Origin: Bacillus sp. FJAT-45350
GTDB taxonomy: Bacteria; Bacillota; Bacilli; Bacillales; NISU01
Assembly: GCF_002335805.1 (NCBI RefSeq)
Contig: NZ_NISU01000001.1
Location: forward strand, 2,798,079-2,862,078
DNA: 64,000 nucleotides
Direction of reading: 5' to 3'
A program made the translations under genes and the position numbers. Of the stretch, positions 16,159 through 27,089 are shown piece after piece (position 1 is the stretch's first letter; each line of letters opens with the position of its first letter). The notes under the pieces are model-generated. The model saw only the letters and a program-made list of their open reading frames with translations, had not been told where the DNA came from and did not search any database.

Positions 16159-17361
16159 TCAAAATACTGTTATAAAACTTAATAACAACCCACCAATGGC
16201 GCCAGTTAATACGATTACCCAAGGTGGTAGCTTCCAGAAAACTAGCATGCTAAATAATATAGCTCCAAATACAAAATCGATTGTAGTTAAGATAGAACTA
16301 GTCCAAATCGGTTGGTAAAGAGCTGCAATTAAGATACCGACTACTGCAGCATTAACACCCATTAGTGCACCCTTCACTTTAGTATTGCGGCGCAACGTAT
16401 CCCAAAATGGTAACGTTCCTAAAATAAGAAGAAATGCTGGTAGAAAGATAGCAATTGTCGCTATTAATCCGCCTTTCCATCCATTCATCACCGCTCCAAT
16501 ATACGCAGCAAATGTAAAAAGTGGACCTGGTACGGCTTGAGCAGCACCATACCCTGCAAGGAACTGTTCCTCACTCAACCATCCAGTTGGAACAAATTCA
16601 CGTTCAAGCAATGGTAATACAACATGCCCTCCACCAAATACAAGAGAACCAGCACGATAAAAGCTATCAAACATAGCTACCCAGCTTAGGGCTGTCGCTT
16701 CTCTAACAATTGGAAGTAAGATAAGTAATCCGAAGAATAGAGTTAAACAGATACTACCGAAACGTCGACTGACCGGAAATTTCACTTCAGACTTATCATC
16801 TACTGGCTGTTGTTTATATAAAAGATACCCAATAAATCCAGCTACTAAAATTACAGCTACCTGAGTAAAAGCAGTCTGCCATAGTAACGTTAGCACAATT
16901 GCACCTAAAGCAATTGTCTTTCTTTGTAAATCAGGGGTTAAATTTTTAGCCATCCCTAGTATTGCATGAGCAACAACGACAACTGCAACAATTTTTAACC
17001 CATGAATCCAGCCTGCATCTGTAAATCCAAACGACTGAAGTAATAAAGCGAAGATAATAAGCGCTACAACAGAAGGTAGTGTAAACCCGATAAAGGAAAC
17101 AATCCCTCCTACTATACCAGCCCTCATCACTCCTATACCGATTCCGACCTGACTACTAGCCGGTCCAGGTAAGAACTGACATAAGGCAACTAAGTCTGCA
17201 TAACTCTTTTCATCCATCCACTTTCTTCTGCGAATATACTCATCATGAAAATACCCTAAATGTGCAATTGGTCCACCAAATGATGTGAAACCGAGTCTAG
17301 TTGATACTATTAAAATTTCAAGTAACGACTTGATGCTTATATTTTTCTGTCGAGGTTCCAT
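16159..17361 (-). CDS. chrA: Chromate transporter, two-domain ChrA
   Basis: A 400-residue CHR-superfamily efflux protein. Two homologous membrane halves are fused: the first holds RLGFTSFGGPIAHLGYF and CQFLPGPASSQVGIGIG, the second holds RAGSLVFGGGHVVLPLLE and AQAVPGPLFTFAAYIG. These paired GGP/GGG and PGP motifs are diagnostic. The protein exports chromate, probably using the proton-motive force. The start is the ATG at 17361 with AAAGGAG 5 bases upstream; an in-frame TTG five codons earlier overlaps that site. Some chr genes are under local regulators, so the nearby MarR gene is a candidate, but no shared operator was found. Confidence 0.93.
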   Translation of the reverse strand: MEPRQKNISIKSLLEILIVSTRLGFTSFGGPIAHLGYFHDEYIRRRKWMDEKSYADLVALCQFLPGPASSQVGIGIGVMRAGIVGGIVSFIGFTLPSVVALIIFALLLQSFGFTDAGWIHGLKIVAVVVVAHAILGMAKNLTPDLQRKTIALGAIVLTLLWQTAFTQVAVILVAGFIGYLLYKQQPVDDKSEVKFPVSRRFGSICLTLFFGLLILLPIVREATALSWVAMFDSFYRAGSLVFGGGHVVLPLLEREFVPTGWLSEEQFLAGYGAAQAVPGPLFTFAAYIGAVMNGWKGGLIATIAIFLPAFLLILGTLPFWDTLRRNTKVKGALMGVNAAVVGILIAALYQPIWTSSILTTIDFVFGAILFSMLVFWKLPPWVIVLTGAIGGLLLSFITVF

Positions 17362-17631
17362 GTACGCTCCTTTCAATTTTTATCACACCTATAGTATAAT
17401 CTTTCTTCTCTTGTTGTATCAAACTAAGCTATCTTGTTCAACTAGTTATAAAAATTCTTAATAAAATCTTTATAAACTTCACAAACTTATTTCATATAAA
17501 AGCAAAATATTCATGTTGAAATATGTTTTTTTATAAAAAAATATCTTAATATTCCTTATTCACTGTGCACTAAGCTTCATTCCTGTTATTATGACAGTGC
17601 AAATGCCAAATCATCTGAGGAGGTCTTCTTT

Positions 17632-17775
17632 GTGAAAAAGCTTTTACTTACTGGAGCTATGACATTATTCGCTACAAGTTTACTAGTAGGTTGTGGAGAT
17701 ACAACACCAAATAATGAACCAGATGAAAGTGATTTTTTAGATGAATCAGAGGTTGAGGTTGAAGTATTTGATTAA
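17632..17775 (+). CDS. 47-residue acidic lipoprotein
   Basis: A short gene with a GTG start and strong GAGGAGG 7 bases upstream. The product has a signal peptide (MKKLLLTGAMTLFATSLLVG) with the lipobox LVGC, so about 27 residues remain after cleavage. The mature tail is very acidic and ends EVEVEVFD. A good terminator follows at 17799. No family was recognised. The gene is complete and its composition is gene-like; its function is unknown, possibly a small membrane-anchored metal-binding or cell-wall-associated peptide. Confidence 0.75.
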   Translation: MKKLLLTGAMTLFATSLLVGCGDTTPNNEPDESDFLDESEVEVEVFD

Positions 17776-17798
17776 ACGTGGATTTTGAAGATATTTGT

Positions 17799-17826
17799 GT
17801 CCCTCATAGTATTGAGGGACTTTTTC
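17799..17826 (+). terminator. Terminator of the small lipoprotein gene
   Basis: GTCCCTCA (17799-17806) pairs with TGAGGGAC (17813-17820), followed by TTTTT. Confidence 0.85.
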
Positions 17827-17961
17827 AAGTGTAATTTTGACGTTTGTTTGTAGGATTTTCTGTCGCACCGAATGATTTTTCTCCACTTTACTAGTACATT
17901 TAAGACGTACTGTACTGACACTTTCAAAATTATAATACGTATGGAACCGGAGGAGATATTC

Positions 17962-18105
17962 ATGTCTGTTGAAGTCGGAACTTATGCAATCCATAAAGGT
18001 GAAGAAGGTATTATTCTTTGGGATTATCATAATGGACAGTGTGAATTTAAGGAAATTGATACAAACAAAATAATTGTAGTTAATGTAATTGATTTAATTT
18101 CTTAA
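17962..18105 (+). CDS. 47-residue hypothetical protein
   Basis: A small gene beginning MSVEVGTYAIHKGEEGIILW, with GGAGGAG 7 bases before its ATG. The frame is open upstream but no good site precedes earlier codons. The product is predicted to be a soluble, mostly beta-strand peptide with a hydrophobic C-terminus (IIVVNVIDLIS). Nothing in it is a recognised motif. It lies between the small lipoprotein and the converging chemoreceptor gene. Confidence 0.65.
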   Translation: MSVEVGTYAIHKGEEGIILWDYHNGQCEFKEIDTNKIIVVNVIDLIS

Positions 18106-18129
18106 TCCCTTTGTTATCACTTTATTCCT

Positions 18130-18178
18130 AAAAAAGGTTTGTCCCAATAGGTTAATTTATACCTTTTGAGACAAACCT
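18130..18178 (-). terminator. Terminator of the Cache chemoreceptor gene
   Basis: AGGTTTGTCCCAA (18135-18147) pairs with TTGAGACAAACCT (18166-18178) with one wobble, followed on the minus strand by TTTTT. Confidence 0.75.
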
Positions 18179-18241
18179 GAGCCGATGTATCATACGGAGC
18201 TATTACTATTATTTTCATTTTTATGGCTCTATTTCTAGAAG

Positions 18242-20200
18242 CTATAGTTTATACTTTTTCGTCTCTTCCTGAAGCTCATCAGCTAGGTTCGTTAAGGAAT
18301 TAGCCGACGACGTTATTTCTTCCATTGAAGCCAACTGTTCTTCTGAAGCAGATGATATGCTTTCTAAACTCGTCAAGCTATTTTGAGCAATATCTGAGAA
18401 GTTATCTACCGCTTCTACCGCACGAAGTGAATCGGCAGAAATCGAACTAGATAAATTAGATACTTCCTTAATTTGTGTAGCTACTTTACGAGCTGCATCT
18501 TGAATTTCTTCAAATAATTGACCCGCATTATTTACACTTATAATTCCTTCATTCACTTCTTCTGTCGTCTTTTCATTTGCTTGAACAGCCTCTTCAGTCT
18601 TACTCTGGATCGTTCGGATAAGACCAGTGATCTGTTTCGCATTTTTTGATGAAATTTCTGCTAATTTACGTACTTCTGATGCAACGACCGCGAACCCTTT
18701 ACCGTGCTCACCTGCACGAGCAGATTCTATTGCAGCATTTAAAGCAAGTAAATTCGTCTGTTCTGAGATGTTCGTAATAACACCAATGATTTGACCGATT
18801 TCCTGTGAGTATTGCCCGAGTTCAGAGATCGAATCCCCTAACCCTTGAACTGATTCATTAATGTCTCCCATTTTTCTAACCGCTGTTTGGATAGATTGCT
18901 CACCCTCAGAGGACTTTTCAGAAGCAAAATTAGCTTGAGTGGAGGAAGACTCTGCATGTTGAACTACATTAGAAATCCTCTCATTCATGTTATTCATTGT
19001 CTCTGATAGTTCATTAACAATTCTTACTTGCTCATCTACCCCTAACGAAATTTCTTCCATCGAATTAGATACTGCTTCCGTTCCTAATGTTGTTTGCTCA
19101 GCACTTGCTGTAAGCTGTTGCGCCGAACTAGCCAAGTGATCCGATGAAAAGCTTACTGAATTAAGAATTGAGCTAAAGGAATCTAACATTTTATTAAAAC
19201 TAGATGCAACAATACCAATTTCATCATTTGACTTACTAATTGCACGTACTGACAAATCGCCATTACTAACTATTTCCGATACTTCCTTTAAATGATCTAA
19301 CGGTCTTGTAATGGATTTTATAACAAAGTTTGCAATAATAATTCCAGCAAAAATCGCACTAATAATAACCACCATCGTAGTATTAAATATAGGAGCTGCA
19401 CTTTGTTCGATTTCATCTTCATTGATTGTACTTCCCACAGTCCATCCTGTTAATTCATTCGTGACAAATGTACTTCTCTTAGATTGTCCATTATGATTCA
19501 CATAATTAAATTGACCACTATCACTTGCAGTAATGTATACTCCCCAATCGGCATCGATTGGTTCACCAATTTCAAGCTCCGGATGAACAACTGGTACATT
19601 ATTATGATCGAGAATATAGACAAACCCTTCCTCACCAATTGTTATACTAGATACAATCTCTTGAAAGTCTGTTAAATCCATTTGTAATCCAACAACTCCG
19701 GATAAATCGTGAATTGCTTTAGAAATAGTGATTACCATACTTCCTGTAGAGATTGCTATGTATGGGTCTGTAATACTCACTGAATCAGGTGCATTCATCG
19801 CTCCTTCATACCATGGTCGAGTACGAGGATCGAACCCTTCCGATTCTGGCCCAGGATTTGGTTGACGAATCATTTCTCCTTCTTTAGTTCCTAAGTAAGC
19901 AAAGTCAAGTTGAGGATGATTGACTACATAGTCATCTAATATTTGACGAACCTGAGGGCTTTCCCAACCATTATAAAGTTCCTCTTTTATTAATTTTGAC
20001 AAAAAATCGGCTTCTGCCATCTTACTTGAAATCATTTCATCCAATTTTTGACTAACTATATTCGTATTCCCCATTGCTCCATCCATCATTTGATGTTCCA
20101 ATGTATCTTTTGCAGTTTGATAAGATATCGTTCCAATGACTAGCGATGGAATAATCAATAGTAATAAAAATGTTAATAGTAATTTCTTTTTTAAGTTCAC
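18242..20200 (-). CDS. Methyl-accepting chemotaxis protein with Cache sensor
   Basis: A 652-residue chemoreceptor of the TlpA/McpA type. It has an N-terminal membrane helix (about 7-29), an extracellular dCache domain (about 35-275, with RTRPWYEGA and TDPYIA segments), a second membrane helix (about 277-297) and a HAMP domain (about 298-352). A long coiled-coil signalling domain follows, with the hairpin tip [20 protein letters not shown]. The [11 protein letters not shown] segment is typical of sensors for amino acids or organic acids. The gene has its own terminator and is first in a cluster of chemotaxis and c-di-GMP genes. The ligand is unknown. Confidence 0.93.
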   Translation of the reverse strand: MNLKKKLLLTFLLLLIIPSLVIGTISYQTAKDTLEHQMMDGAMGNTNIVSQKLDEMISSKMAEADFLSKLIKEELYNGWESPQVRQILDDYVVNHPQLDFAYLGTKEGEMIRQPNPGPESEGFDPRTRPWYEGAMNAPDSVSITDPYIAISTGSMVITISKAIHDLSGVVGLQMDLTDFQEIVSSITIGEEGFVYILDHNNVPVVHPELEIGEPIDADWGVYITASDSGQFNYVNHNGQSKRSTFVTNELTGWTVGSTINEDEIEQSAAPIFNTTMVVIISAIFAGIIIANFVIKSITRPLDHLKEVSEIVSNGDLSVRAISKSNDEIGIVASSFNKMLDSFSSILNSVSFSSDHLASSAQQLTASAEQTTLGTEAVSNSMEEISLGVDEQVRIVNELSETMNNMNERISNVVQHAESSSTQANFASEKSSEGEQSIQTAVRKMGDINESVQGLGDSISELGQYSQEIGQIIGVITNISEQTNLLALNAAIESARAGEHGKGFAVVASEVRKLAEISSKNAKQITGLIRTIQSKTEEAVQANEKTTEEVNEGIISVNNAGQLFEEIQDAARKVATQIKEVSNLSSSISADSLRAVEAVDNFSDIAQNSLTSLESISSASEEQLASMEEITSSANSLTNLADELQEETKKYKL

Positions 20201-20391
20201 TCTAATCTCTCCCTTGTTGAATACACATAGCTTTTCTTTCTAGTATTCATTATTAATAGTACATGAGTTATGAATGTTGTTATGTGATTAATCTCACGTT
20301 TCGACAAAAATTTATATTTTTTTCAAACATTACTAATGTTCTTTTACAACCTTTTACTAATGAATTCTTTTTATAATTGGTAATAAAGCAA

Positions 20392-20427
20392 AATAAATAG
20401 GCTACCGGAAAAGCATCCGGTAACCTA
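20392..20427 (-). terminator. Terminator of the PAS-EAL-PilZ gene
   Basis: TAGGCTACCGGA (20398-20409) pairs with TCCGGTAACCTA (20416-20427) with one mismatch, then a T-rich stretch on the minus strand. Confidence 0.75.
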
Positions 20428-20441
20428 TCAAGCAAGACTTT

Positions 20442-23057
20442 TTACTGTTTGTTGTTAATATAACTATATTTATCTTCCGTAATAAATTTATTCTTCTGAA
20501 CGAGTGTTATATTATGCGATTGAGCCTTTAGTTGTTTTACTAATGAGTCAAGATGCGCCCTATCACTTTCTTCTATTATAAATTCAAAGCCATATAACTT
20601 CGTGTTACCTACATCCTCTTTCGCCCACACTACATGCCCTAGTAAGGTAATTTCTTCTCCTACTATAGTGGTTGAAATCCCTAGTATAATTTCTCTACTA
20701 ATTGAGAATTGCAAGTTAGAAAGAAAGCGTAGTCCGCCAGTCCCAATGTCTTCTATTAAAATTAGATTCGTACCAATACTTACTTTCTTGTCTCCAATTA
20801 GGGTAATAGTGATATTAGCCTCGAGTGGAGATGGTAAGTTCACACGAAAGAACTTTCTTTGATCATAGAATGGAATTTCCTCTTCAGTAACCGCTTGTTT
20901 GTCGATTACTTTCTTTTCCAATAATAATTTAAACGAGCATTCATCAACTGGCTTACTATATAAGTACCCTTGAATCTCATCACAATTCATTCCACGCAAA
21001 AGAGCTAGCTGGTCGGTCGTCTCGACGCCTTCCGCAACAGTTTTAAGTTTTAACTTTTGAGCTAGTTGTAACACCGCTTCAATGATTTCTCTACTGTTGT
21101 CATTTTGATCAATATCCTTTACAAAATGTCTATCAATCTTAATGACGTCTATATCATATTGATTCAAATAAAATAGTGATGAATATCCTGTTCCAAAATC
21201 ATCAATAGCAATGCTAAAGCCAAGACTTTTTAGCCCTTGAATCGTCATTCTAAAAAGCTCTTCGTTTTCAAGTAATGTTGTCTCAGTTATTTCAAATTCA
21301 AGAAATTTTGTATCGATATTATTTGTTTTAACATAGGTTTCTATATTTTTTATGAAATCCTTTTGTAAAAACTGAATTGGTGACAAATTAATGGAAAGCT
21401 TAATCAGTGGTAAATTTTGCGCCTTCCAATTTAATTGTTGTTCACACACCTTCTTAAATATCCAATCTCCTAACGGAATAATTGCACCACTTTTCTCTGC
21501 TAGTGTAATAAACTCAAACGGAGAAACTAGGCCCCATTTAGGATGATTCCATCTAACTAATGCCTCTGCCCCAATAATTTCATTAGTCTTACCATGAATA
21601 CGTGGCTGGTAAAAGACTTCGAATTGCTCCTTCTGTATGGCTCTTTTTAAATCATTTAAAAGACTATACGCTTTATACGTTTCTATGTTTTTGTTAGGGA
21701 CCCAAATGTAATAACAGTTCTTCCCATTTTTCTTCGCTGTATCTTTTGCCAACTTAGCATTTCTTATTAGCTCATCTAACGTAGTCGTAGGTTCATACAG
21801 CGTACTAATCCCTACACTAATTGTGATATCTAACTCATAGCTTTTTACAATAAATTCGTCAACGAACAAATCTATTAACTGCTGGGCAAAGCTTTCTATA
21901 TCAATTGGTTTATTCACTAATATTATAAAGCGATCACCAACTTCCCTAGCGACAAATACATTTTGTTCAACAATCGTATTTAATCTATAAGTCACTTGCT
22001 TTAAAATTTCATCCCCTAACGATAGTCCGAGTAAATCATTAACAAACTTAAAATTATCAAGGTCTAAGTAAAATAAAACTATAGAAGATTCATTTCCTTG
22101 TTTTGTTACCATTTTATGAAAATAGTCTTCAAACTGTTTTTGGTTAGGTAATCCCGTCAAATTGTCATAGTAGCCAAAATGCTGGATCATATCCTGCAGT
22201 TTCTTTTTTTCTGTTATATCACTATAATTAACCACTATCCCTCTTACACTTTTAACATTTAGTTTATTTTCAACAACTACATTGCAGTAGCACCATTCCC
22301 CTGTTGCTTTCTCTATCATTAATTCACATTCGAAGGGAAACCCAGGTGTTTTTAATGCTTGTTGAAATACACTCTGTGCTTTTTGAATATAATTAGGATG
22401 AATCATATCAAAACAACTCTTACCAAGTAAATCTTCTAAATTATAACCAAAAACCGGTTCAAGAGACTCGCTTTGATATGTGATAATACCATTTTCATCT
22501 AGAAGGGCAATGACTTCATGAGAATTTTTTATTAAATTATTAAATTGTTTTTTATAGTTTTTAATTCTTTCTATCTTTTCAATCTCTTCAAGTTTTTTTT
22601 GTTCTGTTATATCTGTACGGATCGATAGATATTGATATGGCTTGCCTTCCTCATTTAGAAAGGGGACAATGACAGTATGAACCCAATAATATGTACCGTC
22701 CTTAGCCTTATTCTTTACCTCACCCTTCCAAATTTGCCCATGACTAATTGTTCGCCATAAGTCTTGAAAAAATTCTTTCGAGTGATAGCCAGAGTTTACA
22801 ACTTTATGCGTTTTGCCTATTAACTCTTCTTTAGTATATTTGGATAACTTACAAAATTTTTTATTTACATTAATAATTACACCCTTCGCATCAGTTATTG
22901 CCACTATTGACGCTTGGTCTAGCGCGTATTTTATATCTTCAAGTTCATTTATCTCTTTTTTGTTTTCGACTTTTTTTAGAGAGTCTATGTTTTTCACTAT
23001 TTTTTTTTGTAGTTTCGAACTTGCTGTTTTTACTAACGTCTTTACATAGTTTTGCAT
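20442..23057 (-). CDS. PAS-PAS-(GGDEF)-EAL-PilZ c-di-GMP phosphodiesterase
   Basis: An 871-residue cytoplasmic signalling protein. Domain order: PAS (about 40-150), PAS (about 165-290), a degenerate GGDEF (about 305-470), EAL (about 480-725) and a C-terminal PilZ domain (about 760-865). The GGDEF site reads EVGDRF, so diguanylate cyclase activity is unlikely. The EAL site is complete ([35 protein letters not shown]), which predicts c-di-GMP hydrolysis. PilZ shows an RxxxR start (RKFFR) and DIGTGG in place of the usual DxSxxG. The start at 23057 has GGAGGG 6 bases upstream; the frame is open earlier without a site. PilZ fused behind EAL may act as product or substrate sensing. Confidence 0.9.
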   Translation of the reverse strand: MQNYVKTLVKTASSKLQKKIVKNIDSLKKVENKKEINELEDIKYALDQASIVAITDAKGVIINVNKKFCKLSKYTKEELIGKTHKVVNSGYHSKEFFQDLWRTISHGQIWKGEVKNKAKDGTYYWVHTVIVPFLNEEGKPYQYLSIRTDITEQKKLEEIEKIERIKNYKKQFNNLIKNSHEVIALLDENGIITYQSESLEPVFGYNLEDLLGKSCFDMIHPNYIQKAQSVFQQALKTPGFPFECELMIEKATGEWCYCNVVVENKLNVKSVRGIVVNYSDITEKKKLQDMIQHFGYYDNLTGLPNQKQFEDYFHKMVTKQGNESSIVLFYLDLDNFKFVNDLLGLSLGDEILKQVTYRLNTIVEQNVFVAREVGDRFIILVNKPIDIESFAQQLIDLFVDEFIVKSYELDITISVGISTLYEPTTTLDELIRNAKLAKDTAKKNGKNCYYIWVPNKNIETYKAYSLLNDLKRAIQKEQFEVFYQPRIHGKTNEIIGAEALVRWNHPKWGLVSPFEFITLAEKSGAIIPLGDWIFKKVCEQQLNWKAQNLPLIKLSINLSPIQFLQKDFIKNIETYVKTNNIDTKFLEFEITETTLLENEELFRMTIQGLKSLGFSIAIDDFGTGYSSLFYLNQYDIDVIKIDRHFVKDIDQNDNSREIIEAVLQLAQKLKLKTVAEGVETTDQLALLRGMNCDEIQGYLYSKPVDECSFKLLLEKKVIDKQAVTEEEIPFYDQRKFFRVNLPSPLEANITITLIGDKKVSIGTNLILIEDIGTGGLRFLSNLQFSISREIILGISTTIVGEEITLLGHVVWAKEDVGNTKLYGFEFIIEESDRAHLDSLVKQLKAQSHNITLVQKNKFITEDKYSYINNKQ

Positions 23058-23202
23058 AGTAGCCCTCCGAAAAATATTTACCTTTTTCACTATACATATA
23101 GTATAAAACATTTTTTGTTTATCACAATAGTTTTTTTGTAAGTTTTTGTCGCTTACTGATATTTCTTAAAATTAATCACACTTTTTAAGGTAAAGGATAT
23201 AT

Positions 23203-23243
23203 TAAAAAGAGCTATATACAAGATAACGATTGTATATAGCTCT
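23203..23243 (-). terminator. Terminator of the chemoreceptor/EAL operon
   Basis: A perfect 14-bp stem AGAGCTATATACAA (23208-23221) with TTGTATATAGCTCT (23230-23243), and Ts following on the minus strand. Confidence 0.85.
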
Positions 23244-23268
23244 AAGTAAAGTTTATTTAACTAAAAGA

Positions 23269-24558
23269 TTATACGTTATTACCATCTTCTAGTTCTTCTA
23301 TATTCTTAATTAATCCTTTAACCTCTTTATTTGAATTAGTAATCATTTCTTCGATTCCCTCTTGAATAGATGTGTAGTCTTGAAGTAATGATTTATTCCT
23401 TGAAATACTTGTTTCTTTTGAGTGTTGAGTGATTGCTGAAATTTCCTGTGAATTAGCTGAAATTTCCTCCATCGATGAATAAACGTCATTGATATTAATT
23501 GAGAAGCTTTGCATTTGTTCTAGTATTTGATCAAGATTTTCATGAACAGCAGAAAACATTTTACTTCCTTCTTTAATCTCATCTCTGTCATCTTTCATTG
23601 AACTAGCAACAAATTGTACATCCTTATTGACTGAATTAATTGTTACTGATATTTGATTTGTAGCATCAAGTGAATGCTCCGCTAGTTGGCGTACTTCAGC
23701 TGCAACAACAGAAAATCCTTTTCCATGCTCACCAGCTCTTGCGGCTTCAATACTTGCATTTAGCGCTAAGAGATTTGTTTGGTCAGCTATCCCTTTTATT
23801 AAATCAACGATACTTTCAATTTCCTTCATTTTAGTTGTAAGGCCCCTAACAAGCGTAGCTGTGCCTTTGGATTCATTTTGTATTGTGTCGATTTGTTCTG
23901 ATATATTCTGTAATGACTCCTGAATTGTTGATGCAAATTGACCAGTTTTTGTTGAACTATCATTAATACTTTCAATAGTAAAAGTTGTTTTATCTATTGC
24001 ACTTGAAATATCTAGCACGATTTCACTCGTTTTATCAAATGTGTCAGTTACTTCCTCGTTACTTTTACTTAAAGATTCAAATAGCTTACGCTGATTAGTA
24101 TTTTTATCTTTTAGTTTGTCAAATTTTTCTTTAAACGCTTGGGATTTTTCTACTACAATAGTAGATTGCTGATGAGATTCTTCCCGATAATGGTTTAAAT
24201 TATCTGCAAGAGCTGATACATTCTTTGCCAGCATACCTACCTCATCATCCCACTTATCTTTCAACCTTACTACATTAAAGTTACCTTTATTAATTTCATT
24301 AAGTGAGTTATTAATCTTGTCAATCCTTTTTGTAATAAAAAGGTTCGAAAACACTAATACCAATATTGGAATTGTTAATAGCTGTATTAGTAGATTTAAG
24401 CTAGCAACCAGACCACCATTAGTGACTTCGTAATAACTTAGGAGTGTATACAAAAAACCAGATATAGGTGCCCCAATCAAGCTACTAACAACTACAATAA
24501 GAAGTAATTTAAAACGAATTGTTTTTATAAATTTTATTTTCTTTAATGATAAATCCAT
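23269..24558 (-). CDS. Methyl-accepting protein without a large sensor domain
   Basis: A 429-residue chemoreceptor-like protein. Two hydrophobic helices (about 17-42 and 52-80) are joined by a very short loop, followed by a HAMP-like region (about 80-135) and an MCP signalling domain with the tip [20 protein letters not shown]. It has no extracellular ligand domain, so it may sense the membrane state or work with another protein. The start is uncertain: I use the ATG at 24558, with AAAGGAT 13 bases upstream, but a TTG at 24579 is possible. It begins 29 bases after the EAL gene and is co-transcribed with it. Confidence 0.85.
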   Translation of the reverse strand: MDLSLKKIKFIKTIRFKLLLIVVVSSLIGAPISGFLYTLLSYYEVTNGGLVASLNLLIQLLTIPILVLVFSNLFITKRIDKINNSLNEINKGNFNVVRLKDKWDDEVGMLAKNVSALADNLNHYREESHQQSTIVVEKSQAFKEKFDKLKDKNTNQRKLFESLSKSNEEVTDTFDKTSEIVLDISSAIDKTTFTIESINDSSTKTGQFASTIQESLQNISEQIDTIQNESKGTATLVRGLTTKMKEIESIVDLIKGIADQTNLLALNASIEAARAGEHGKGFSVVAAEVRQLAEHSLDATNQISVTINSVNKDVQFVASSMKDDRDEIKEGSKMFSAVHENLDQILEQMQSFSININDVYSSMEEISANSQEISAITQHSKETSISRNKSLLQDYTSIQEGIEEMITNSNKEVKGLIKNIEELEDGNNV

Positions 24559-24587
24559 ATATACACAATATCCTTTCAATTTTAAAT

Positions 24588-26285
24588 CTAGTAATGATTA
24601 TTTTTCGTTAAATAGCGTTCTATATCATCATGTGATAATGGCTTACTATAATAGTAGCCTTGCACCTCATCACAATCTAATTGCTTTAAATATGCAAGTT
24701 CCTCTTCAGTCTCAACACCTTCTGCTATAACGCTTAACCCAAGGCCTTTTCCCATTCTAATAATAGCTTCTGTGATTGCTTGATTATCAGTATTTTCACT
24801 AATATTTTGTATGAAAGAACGGTCGATTTTAAGCTTATTAATAGGGAATTTTTTTAAATAATCAAACGAACAATACCCTGTTCCAAAGTCATCGATATTA
24901 ACTTTAACTCCCAACTCTTTTAATGACTGAAAACAATCGATAACATTTTCTTTAGTCCCTAGTGCTGCAATTTCAGTAATTTCAATCTCTAACAGAGTCG
25001 GATCTAGTCTCGTTTCATTTAATATTTCTTTTATCTTATCAACTATATTTGGTTGTTGAAATTGTTTAGCAGTGAAGTTTACAGACATTTTCAACGGAGT
25101 AAATCCTTGATCTATCCATGATTGATTTTGTAAACAGGCTGTTTGTAGCACCCATTCACCAATAGGTAGTATTAACCCAGATTTCTCTGCAATCGGAATA
25201 AACTTTGCTGGTGAAATTGCACCTAATTCAGTATGGTGCCAACGAATTAATGCTTCAACACCAATAATTTTTCCAGCCTTTACTTCTATTTGTGGCTGAT
25301 AATATAGAAGAAAGTCTTCCTTTTTTATTGCATTTCGCAGTTCATTTTCGATAGTAAAGAGGTTAAAATTTTGATGAGACATAGTAGGAGTGTAGAATTT
25401 ATAGTTACTTCTTCCACTTCTTTTCACTTCATATGTTGCAGTATCAGCTTGTTGCACTAAAGATTCTGCATTATTACCGTGTAACGGATACAAACTAATT
25501 CCAATACTCATTGTCAAATAAACCATTGACCCGTCAATCTCAAAGGGTTCTCTGAATGCAGCAACAATTTTTTCAGCCACCAGTTCTGCTTCTTGTTGAT
25601 TAACGTTAGGAAGTAAAATAGTAAATTCATCACTGATATTTCTACTTAATGTTACATTTTCCGAAAGACAACCTTTTAATCTTTTACTTACTTGTACTAA
25701 TAATGAGTCCCCTACTTGATTTCCAAGGGTACTATTGATTTTCTTAAAGCCATCGCAATCACAAAACATTACAGCCAAATTTTGATTATGTAATTGTGCA
25801 TAGGTCATTGCAAGACTAAGTCTTCTATTAAATAGGACTTTATTTGGTAAACCTGTCAAATCATCATAAAAGGCAAGAAACTCAATTCTCTCGTCTTTCA
25901 ACCTACTCTGTGTGATATTTTGTAATGATATCATTTGTACAATAGAGCCTTTTAATGGGTAAGGACTAGATTTCATCTTGAAATAAATATTTGTACCATC
26001 TTTCTTCATACCGACAAACTCATGACTTTCCTGTTGTACGCCCATTTGTAAGAGCTTTTTCACCCTTTCCTTATCAGTTGGTGCAACAAAGTCAAAGAAC
26101 GATCTATTTACTATCTCTTCAAGTTTATAGCCAGTAATCCCCAAGAATGTATCATCAGCTTTAATGACTTTTCCTTTATCATGAATAATAATGCCATCGA
26201 ATGTGTTTTCTAATACCGTTTCTAATTGAAGCTTCGTTTCACTGTTTATTTCAAATTTTGTTGTACTCCCCTTTTTGTTATTCAT
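24588..26285 (-). CDS. PAS-(GGDEF)-EAL c-di-GMP phosphodiesterase
   Basis: A 565-residue protein with an N-terminal PAS domain (about 20-130), a GGDEF domain (about 140-300) and an EAL domain (about 315-560). The GGDEF motif is changed to NISDEF and the preceding metal-binding region is [10 protein letters not shown], so cyclase activity is doubtful. The EAL residues [33 protein letters not shown] and QGYYYSKP are intact. GAGGAG precedes the ATG. It is probably a c-di-GMP phosphodiesterase whose decayed GGDEF may still bind GTP as an allosteric site, as known for such tandem proteins. It forms an operon with the small chemoreceptor. Confidence 0.92.
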   Translation of the reverse strand: MNNKKGSTTKFEINSETKLQLETVLENTFDGIIIHDKGKVIKADDTFLGITGYKLEEIVNRSFFDFVAPTDKERVKKLLQMGVQQESHEFVGMKKDGTNIYFKMKSSPYPLKGSIVQMISLQNITQSRLKDERIEFLAFYDDLTGLPNKVLFNRRLSLAMTYAQLHNQNLAVMFCDCDGFKKINSTLGNQVGDSLLVQVSKRLKGCLSENVTLSRNISDEFTILLPNVNQQEAELVAEKIVAAFREPFEIDGSMVYLTMSIGISLYPLHGNNAESLVQQADTATYEVKRSGRSNYKFYTPTMSHQNFNLFTIENELRNAIKKEDFLLYYQPQIEVKAGKIIGVEALIRWHHTELGAISPAKFIPIAEKSGLILPIGEWVLQTACLQNQSWIDQGFTPLKMSVNFTAKQFQQPNIVDKIKEILNETRLDPTLLEIEITEIAALGTKENVIDCFQSLKELGVKVNIDDFGTGYCSFDYLKKFPINKLKIDRSFIQNISENTDNQAITEAIIRMGKGLGLSVIAEGVETEEELAYLKQLDCDEVQGYYYSKPLSHDDIERYLTKNNHY

Positions 26286-26514
26286 TTTCTAACTCTCCTC
26301 GGATCATTTATATACTACTTTATTACTATTATACTATACTCACAGTGTAAATACCTTTTTTATTCATTTATCCTAATATACTGAATGTTTCAAGGCATAT
26401 TCATTTTTAATAAAACTGGAGTCATTAATTTAAACTGTGTGCATAGATATAGTAATCTACCAAAAAAATCCAAATGTTATTCTAATAATGAAAAAGTCAC
26501 GGGGGGAATGAATC

Positions 26515-27015
26515 ATGGAAAACAACTTAGACTCAGTAAAAATAGAGACTGGAGATATTATCTTTGTAAAACAAAACGACCTTACTAGCCTACTAATACG
26601 TTGGCTAGAAAAATCCCCCTATTCTCATGTTGCTATAGCTATCAACTCAAATGAAATTATAGAGGCTGATATTCTCAGAAGAGTGAAAATCAGGAAAATG
26701 AAGTACACTTCTTTCAAAGTCATGAGAGTCGATTTAAATGTTAGTCAAAAAAAACTGCTTATTTCTTGTGCAAAAACCTTTATTAATAACAAGTATAATT
26801 ATAAAGGTGCTATTAAATGGTTTTTTAGATTGATTATAAATAGAAAGGATGATAGAGATTTACCACAGCGAGTTTATTGTAGCGAATTGGTCGATTATAT
26901 ATATCGCTGTGTAGGAATCGTATTTTATCCTGAGCGAGCTCCTGGTGATGTTCTGCCATCAGATTTATTAAATTCTCCTTTAGTAAAGGAAGCCGCACGA
27001 GAAACAAAAAAGTAA
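26515..27015 (+). CDS. YiiX/YebB-type papain-like (NlpC/P60 superfamily) hydrolase
   Basis: A 166-residue protein of the permuted papain-fold group. The start TGDIIFVKQN, the histidine in PYSHVAIAI and the cysteine in RVYCSELVDYIY mark the family. Members are thought to act on amide or ester bonds in peptidoglycan or lipids. No signal peptide is seen, so it is probably cytoplasmic. GGGGGG lies 7 bases before the ATG. It is a single gene on the plus strand between the c-di-GMP cluster and a membrane protein gene, with a strong terminator behind it. Confidence 0.82.
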   Translation: MENNLDSVKIETGDIIFVKQNDLTSLLIRWLEKSPYSHVAIAINSNEIIEADILRRVKIRKMKYTSFKVMRVDLNVSQKKLLISCAKTFINNKYNYKGAIKWFFRLIINRKDDRDLPQRVYCSELVDYIYRCVGIVFYPERAPGDVLPSDLLNSPLVKEAARETKK

Positions 27016-27056
27016 GTGAATTGGTACTCAATACACCGGTTCACTTACTTTTTTTA
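27007..27056. terminator. Bidirectional terminator
   Basis: AAAAAGTAAGTGAA (27007-27020) pairs with TTCACTTACTTTTT (27040-27053), with an inner TTGGT/ACCGG extension and A and T runs on both sides. It separates the converging hydrolase and membrane-transporter genes. Confidence 0.85.
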
Positions 27057-27089
27057 TTATACTTAAATTTATAGAAAGCTTTCCAATAA

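Noticed and set aside
15589-17361. marR and chrA as one operon
   Set aside because: A hairpin with a T run lies between them and marR has its own palindromic site.
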